In this document: piece by piece, positions 61,254 to 64,000 of the stretch
Layout: each line of letters starts with the position of its first letter
Numbering within the stretch: position 1 is the stretch's first letter
DNA from: Gammaproteobacteria bacterium
Lineage (GTDB): Bacteria; Pseudomonadota; Gammaproteobacteria; Steroidobacterales; Steroidobacteraceae
Assembly: GCA_024642505.1 (NCBI GenBank)
Contig: JAHEAZ010000156.1
Span: 1 to 64,000 of the forward strand
Reading direction: 5' to 3'
Length of the DNA stretch: 64,000 nucleotides
Notes under the pieces: model-generated
Databases searched by the model: none
Told to the model about the DNA's origin: nothing
Seen by the model: only the letters and a program-made list of their open reading frames with translations
Translations under genes and position numbers: made by a program

Positions 61254-61658
61254 CCCCGTCCAACCGCTCGCACAATTGTTTATTGTCTGGCGCGGCCCTG
61301 TGCCGGGGTTTCTGTTTGCGGCGCTGGGTGGCTTTGCCGAGAGACATTCGGTGAAGCGTTGTGCCATGCAACTCTGTCAGAGCTTGCGGTCACGTGCGGC
61401 GACTCAGCACATTCGTTCGTGCCTCGATCCGGCCTGGGCATCATGACAGTTGGCACGTTAATGGTTGCAATTGGCAACTTTCACGCGAGATTAGAAACGG
61501 GCCTCAAGAAATAGAAGGAGCCGGTGATGAGATCCGCGATCCTGGCTATACGCCTCTTGGGGTCTTCCAGGACATCGAAGTCACCGCGATTCTGCGCCGC
61601 CAAGGCGATGACGACGATCAGACCGCTGCTGCCGGCGGTCGTCAGGCAGGGCGATCAC

Positions 61659-62456
61659 TCAATTCACTGTTCCTCGAACCGCCCATGCACGAGCAGTCAA
61701 AGTGATTGCTCCGTCGGGTTCTCTCGGTAGAGCCTGTTTGAGTTTTTGCGCCAGCACTGTGCAGCGACCGGCGTCAAGCGACGCAACGTACGAAGGGGCC
61801 GGACCTGTACCTCCGAGTAGCGGTCGCCAATAGTCATCGAAGCTGGCGAACTTCGTTGGGATCTCGATTGGTTCGCAGCACACGTCGCCCAGACCGACCG
61901 CACGGAACAAGTCTGCGAGTGCCTCGGGGCGGCACAGCGGGAAACGCCCGCCTTCATCAAGCTTTCGGGCCGTCGAATCCAGGGCCGCGGCCGCATCCCA
62001 GAAGTAGCGCAGGAACTCCATCCTGCCACCGTAATCCCACACACACGCTGAAACAGTACCCTGGGCAATGGTGAGAGACCGCATCTCATGGACCGCAGCC
62101 TCGGAGTCGGGGATGAAATTCAGTGCGAGTAGCGAGGCAACGCTGCCGTAGCCCTCTTCCCGGACAGGAAGGCGACCGGACCCGGCCACCACAAAAGATG
62201 CCCGTACGTCTTGGGAATGCTTGCGCGCGTACTCGATCAAGGGTTCGGCAGGATCGCACCCCAGAACCGAAGCTGGAGCAGCGTGGCGGCAGATTTCGTT
62301 CGTAAGAGAGCCCGTGCCGCATCCGACATCCAGCCAGTGAACGCCGCCGGGAATACGCAGCCACGACACGAACTGAGGCGCAAGCTGTCGGCTCCAACGG
62401 CCCATGAAGTCTTCGTAGATTGCCCCGGCCGCCCATCTGTCTCGAATTTCGGACAT
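61659..62456 (-). CDS. Class I SAM-dependent methyltransferase
   Basis: GGVHWLDVGCGTGSLTNEICRHAAPASVLGCDPAEPLIEYA. Confidence 0.88.
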   Translation of the reverse strand: MSEIRDRWAAGAIYEDFMGRWSRQLAPQFVSWLRIPGGVHWLDVGCGTGSLTNEICRHAAPASVLGCDPAEPLIEYARKHSQDVRASFVVAGSGRLPVREEGYGSVASLLALNFIPDSEAAVHEMRSLTIAQGTVSACVWDYGGRMEFLRYFWDAAAALDSTARKLDEGGRFPLCRPEALADLFRAVGLGDVCCEPIEIPTKFASFDDYWRPLLGGTGPAPSYVASLDAGRCTVLAQKLKQALPREPDGAITLTARAWAVRGTVN

Positions 62457-62618
62457 GCTCGCCGCCTCCTCAAGCCACCTGACTACGCATTGAATGAACT
62501 GACTGCGAAGAACACATCACGCCTTCTTGTCCGTTTGGCGGCACGCTGGCGGCGCAGAGAGACCGCCTGAAACAGGTCAATTGCGCCGCCGCAGCAGTCT
62601 GCAGGAGAAATCTTCAGA

Positions 62619-63005
62619 TCAAAGTGCAATCTCCTGGTACAGGCTGTCCGAAACGATTTTGCGCATGCCTGAGAGGCCGCCAAGCCACTTGCCGACCGCT
62701 TCATTGGACAGCAGGCGAGTCCAGGCGCCGCCAAACGCAGCGAGGTCTCCGGGGTACTCCACCGCGACTACGATTCTTCCCGTATTGTCGCCAGCAAAGG
62801 TTGCCTGCCAGGCCCGCAGCTTGAACTTGGGATCGACCTGCGTGATCAGCGCCCTGCCCTTCTTGAGTTCGGCTGCGTAGGCGGCGGCATCCGAGGTCTC
62901 GATCGCAACGACTCGTAAAATTGTTCCCTCCGCCGCTAGCGCCGGCGCAGATGGAACGAAGGACGCTGTCACGAGCAACAGTGCGGCCAGGATCAGGTTT
63001 TTCAT
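62619..63005 (-). CDS. Small secreted protein
   Basis: Signal peptide MKNLILAALLLVTASFVPSAPALA; 128 aa. Confidence 0.65.
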   Translation of the reverse strand: MKNLILAALLLVTASFVPSAPALAAEGTILRVVAIETSDAAAYAAELKKGRALITQVDPKFKLRAWQATFAGDNTGRIVVAVEYPGDLAAFGGAWTRLLSNEAVGKWLGGLSGMRKIVSDSLYQEIAL

Positions 63006-63463
63006 TGGTTTCCCCTCTGGTAATCAGCCGCCGTTTTCGGGCGGCACGGACGGCTCTTGCCGAGCCTTTCTTGTGAAGCGCCTCGCATATTCGCGCACTT
63101 GGGTTCCCCCGGGCAACCGGCGCGGCTGAGTTGCGTTGCCAAACAAGGATTACGGCCATTCATGGGACCTAGGTAGGGGGCTGGGCGGCTACCAGGTCGG
63201 AGGTTGCTCGCCGGCTGGTGACAGCCGTTAGTTGTTGAACGAAACCGCGGCAGTTTAGCCGCCGGCTGACGCAGCGGCCAAACTACGCACCGTGACCGCG
63301 CAGGATGGTCGACCGTCGATATGCAGCGATTGGATCTATCCCCGGACTGCGGTAAGCATTGCCTGGTAAAAAACCATCTGCCACCGAGTGTCTCGTTCTT
63401 GCTTGCCTTTCTACGACGATGTGCAGGGACGCAGCGCAGATTCAGGCCCTGTGCCGCGGCGTG

Positions 63464-64000
63464 TCAGGCAACTGAATCGACAGCTGTATTGTCGCCACGA
63501 CGGCGCAGGCGAGGCGCCAGAATCAGAGCAGCGCCATACAGGGCCATGGCGACGAACAGAGTCGCGGCACGCGAATGCTTGAAGTCCTGCCCAAGCATCT
63601 TCAGGCCGATGACGACCAGCAACGGGTAGACCAGCCATCCCCACTCGCGGAACCGGGCACGGCGGCCGACCCATGCGCACAGGAACGTAGCCACGGAGAG
63701 CACCACCGTGCTGATCGTGGCGAGCAGACCTGTATCGACACTGCCGCCCGCCCGTACACCTGCAGCTGACGCGATATAGCCGATGACGTGGCCGCCGGCT
63801 GCCCCGAGGAACACAAGGATCACGACGCACCTGGCCCCGCTTGCGATGCTGTCGCGACCCCGCTCCGGTTGCGCTGCAGCGAGCCATGCCACGAGTCCGC
63901 TGGCGACCAGCACCGCATGCATGGCGGTATCCGGCTGGCCCCACGGGCCGAGTGCACCTGCCGCAAGGACCCGCATGCAGTAGACCAGCACTCCTGACGC
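63464..64000 (-). CDS. Hypothetical multi-TM membrane protein (5' end probably beyond the window)
   Basis: Hydrophobic segments; frame remains open to the window edge upstream of ATG 63991. Confidence 0.55.
   Translation of the reverse strand, partial: ASGVLVYCMRVLAAGALGPWGQPDTAMHAVLVASGLVAWLAAAQPERGRDSIASGARCVVILVFLGAAGGHVIGYIASAAGVRAGGSVDTGLLATISTVVLSVATFLCAWVGRRARFREWGWLVYPLLVVIGLKMLGQDFKHSRAATLFVAMALYGAALILAPRLRRRGDNTAVDSVA

Noticed and set aside
52000-64000. Integron-like gene cassette array (all genes one way, repeats between)
   Set aside because: I looked for paired attC core sites (RYYYAAC...GTTRRRY) around the genes; isolated matches such as GTCCAAC near 61254 and GTTGAAC at 63234 occur, but no pairing in the right order, and no integrase is present.
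1-64000. CRISPR array
   Set aside because: No regularly spaced identical direct repeats of 24-40 bp were seen on reading, and no cas genes.

Overview
This 64 kb window is GC-rich proteobacterial chromosome; gene content and order suggest a gammaproteobacterium, but no taxonomic search was run. From about 1 to 51 kb it is dense core housekeeping sequence: msrP (partial), acnA, mnmA, purB/fumC, nudix/mazG, a PhoPQ-like two-component system, hrpA, NfeD/slipin, a saccharopine-dehydrogenase/ALDH7 pair, a class II DAHP synthase, the glyoxylate shunt aceB-aceA, uvrC-pgsA, three tRNAs, a complete ccmABCDEFGHI cytochrome c maturation operon, phasin/TetR and mprF. From about 51 kb to the end the character changes. 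Intergenic gaps are long and the recognised genes are small, monocistronic and almost all on the minus strand (secreted hypotheticals, a DUF302-like lipoprotein, SAM methyltransferases, a cupin). Interspersed are truncated gene remnants and a family of degenerate intergenic repeats. The observations I rate highest are: (1) the gly-cys-leu tRNA cluster expected downstream of pgsA is split by a 1.68 kb block carrying a deformylase gene, a small cytochrome c and a GMC-oxidoreductase fusion relic; (2) a degenerate repeat (GGTCGnTAnC-GCC...AGnGCGGAC) recurs in the 55.6-61.3 kb intergenic regions, several copies next to truncated genes; (3) an intrinsic-terminator hairpin has its T-tract directly abutting the ATG of a TetR gene. 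No CRISPR array, rRNA, intact transposase or phage module was seen. Nothing here can be called a proven new system from sequence alone.
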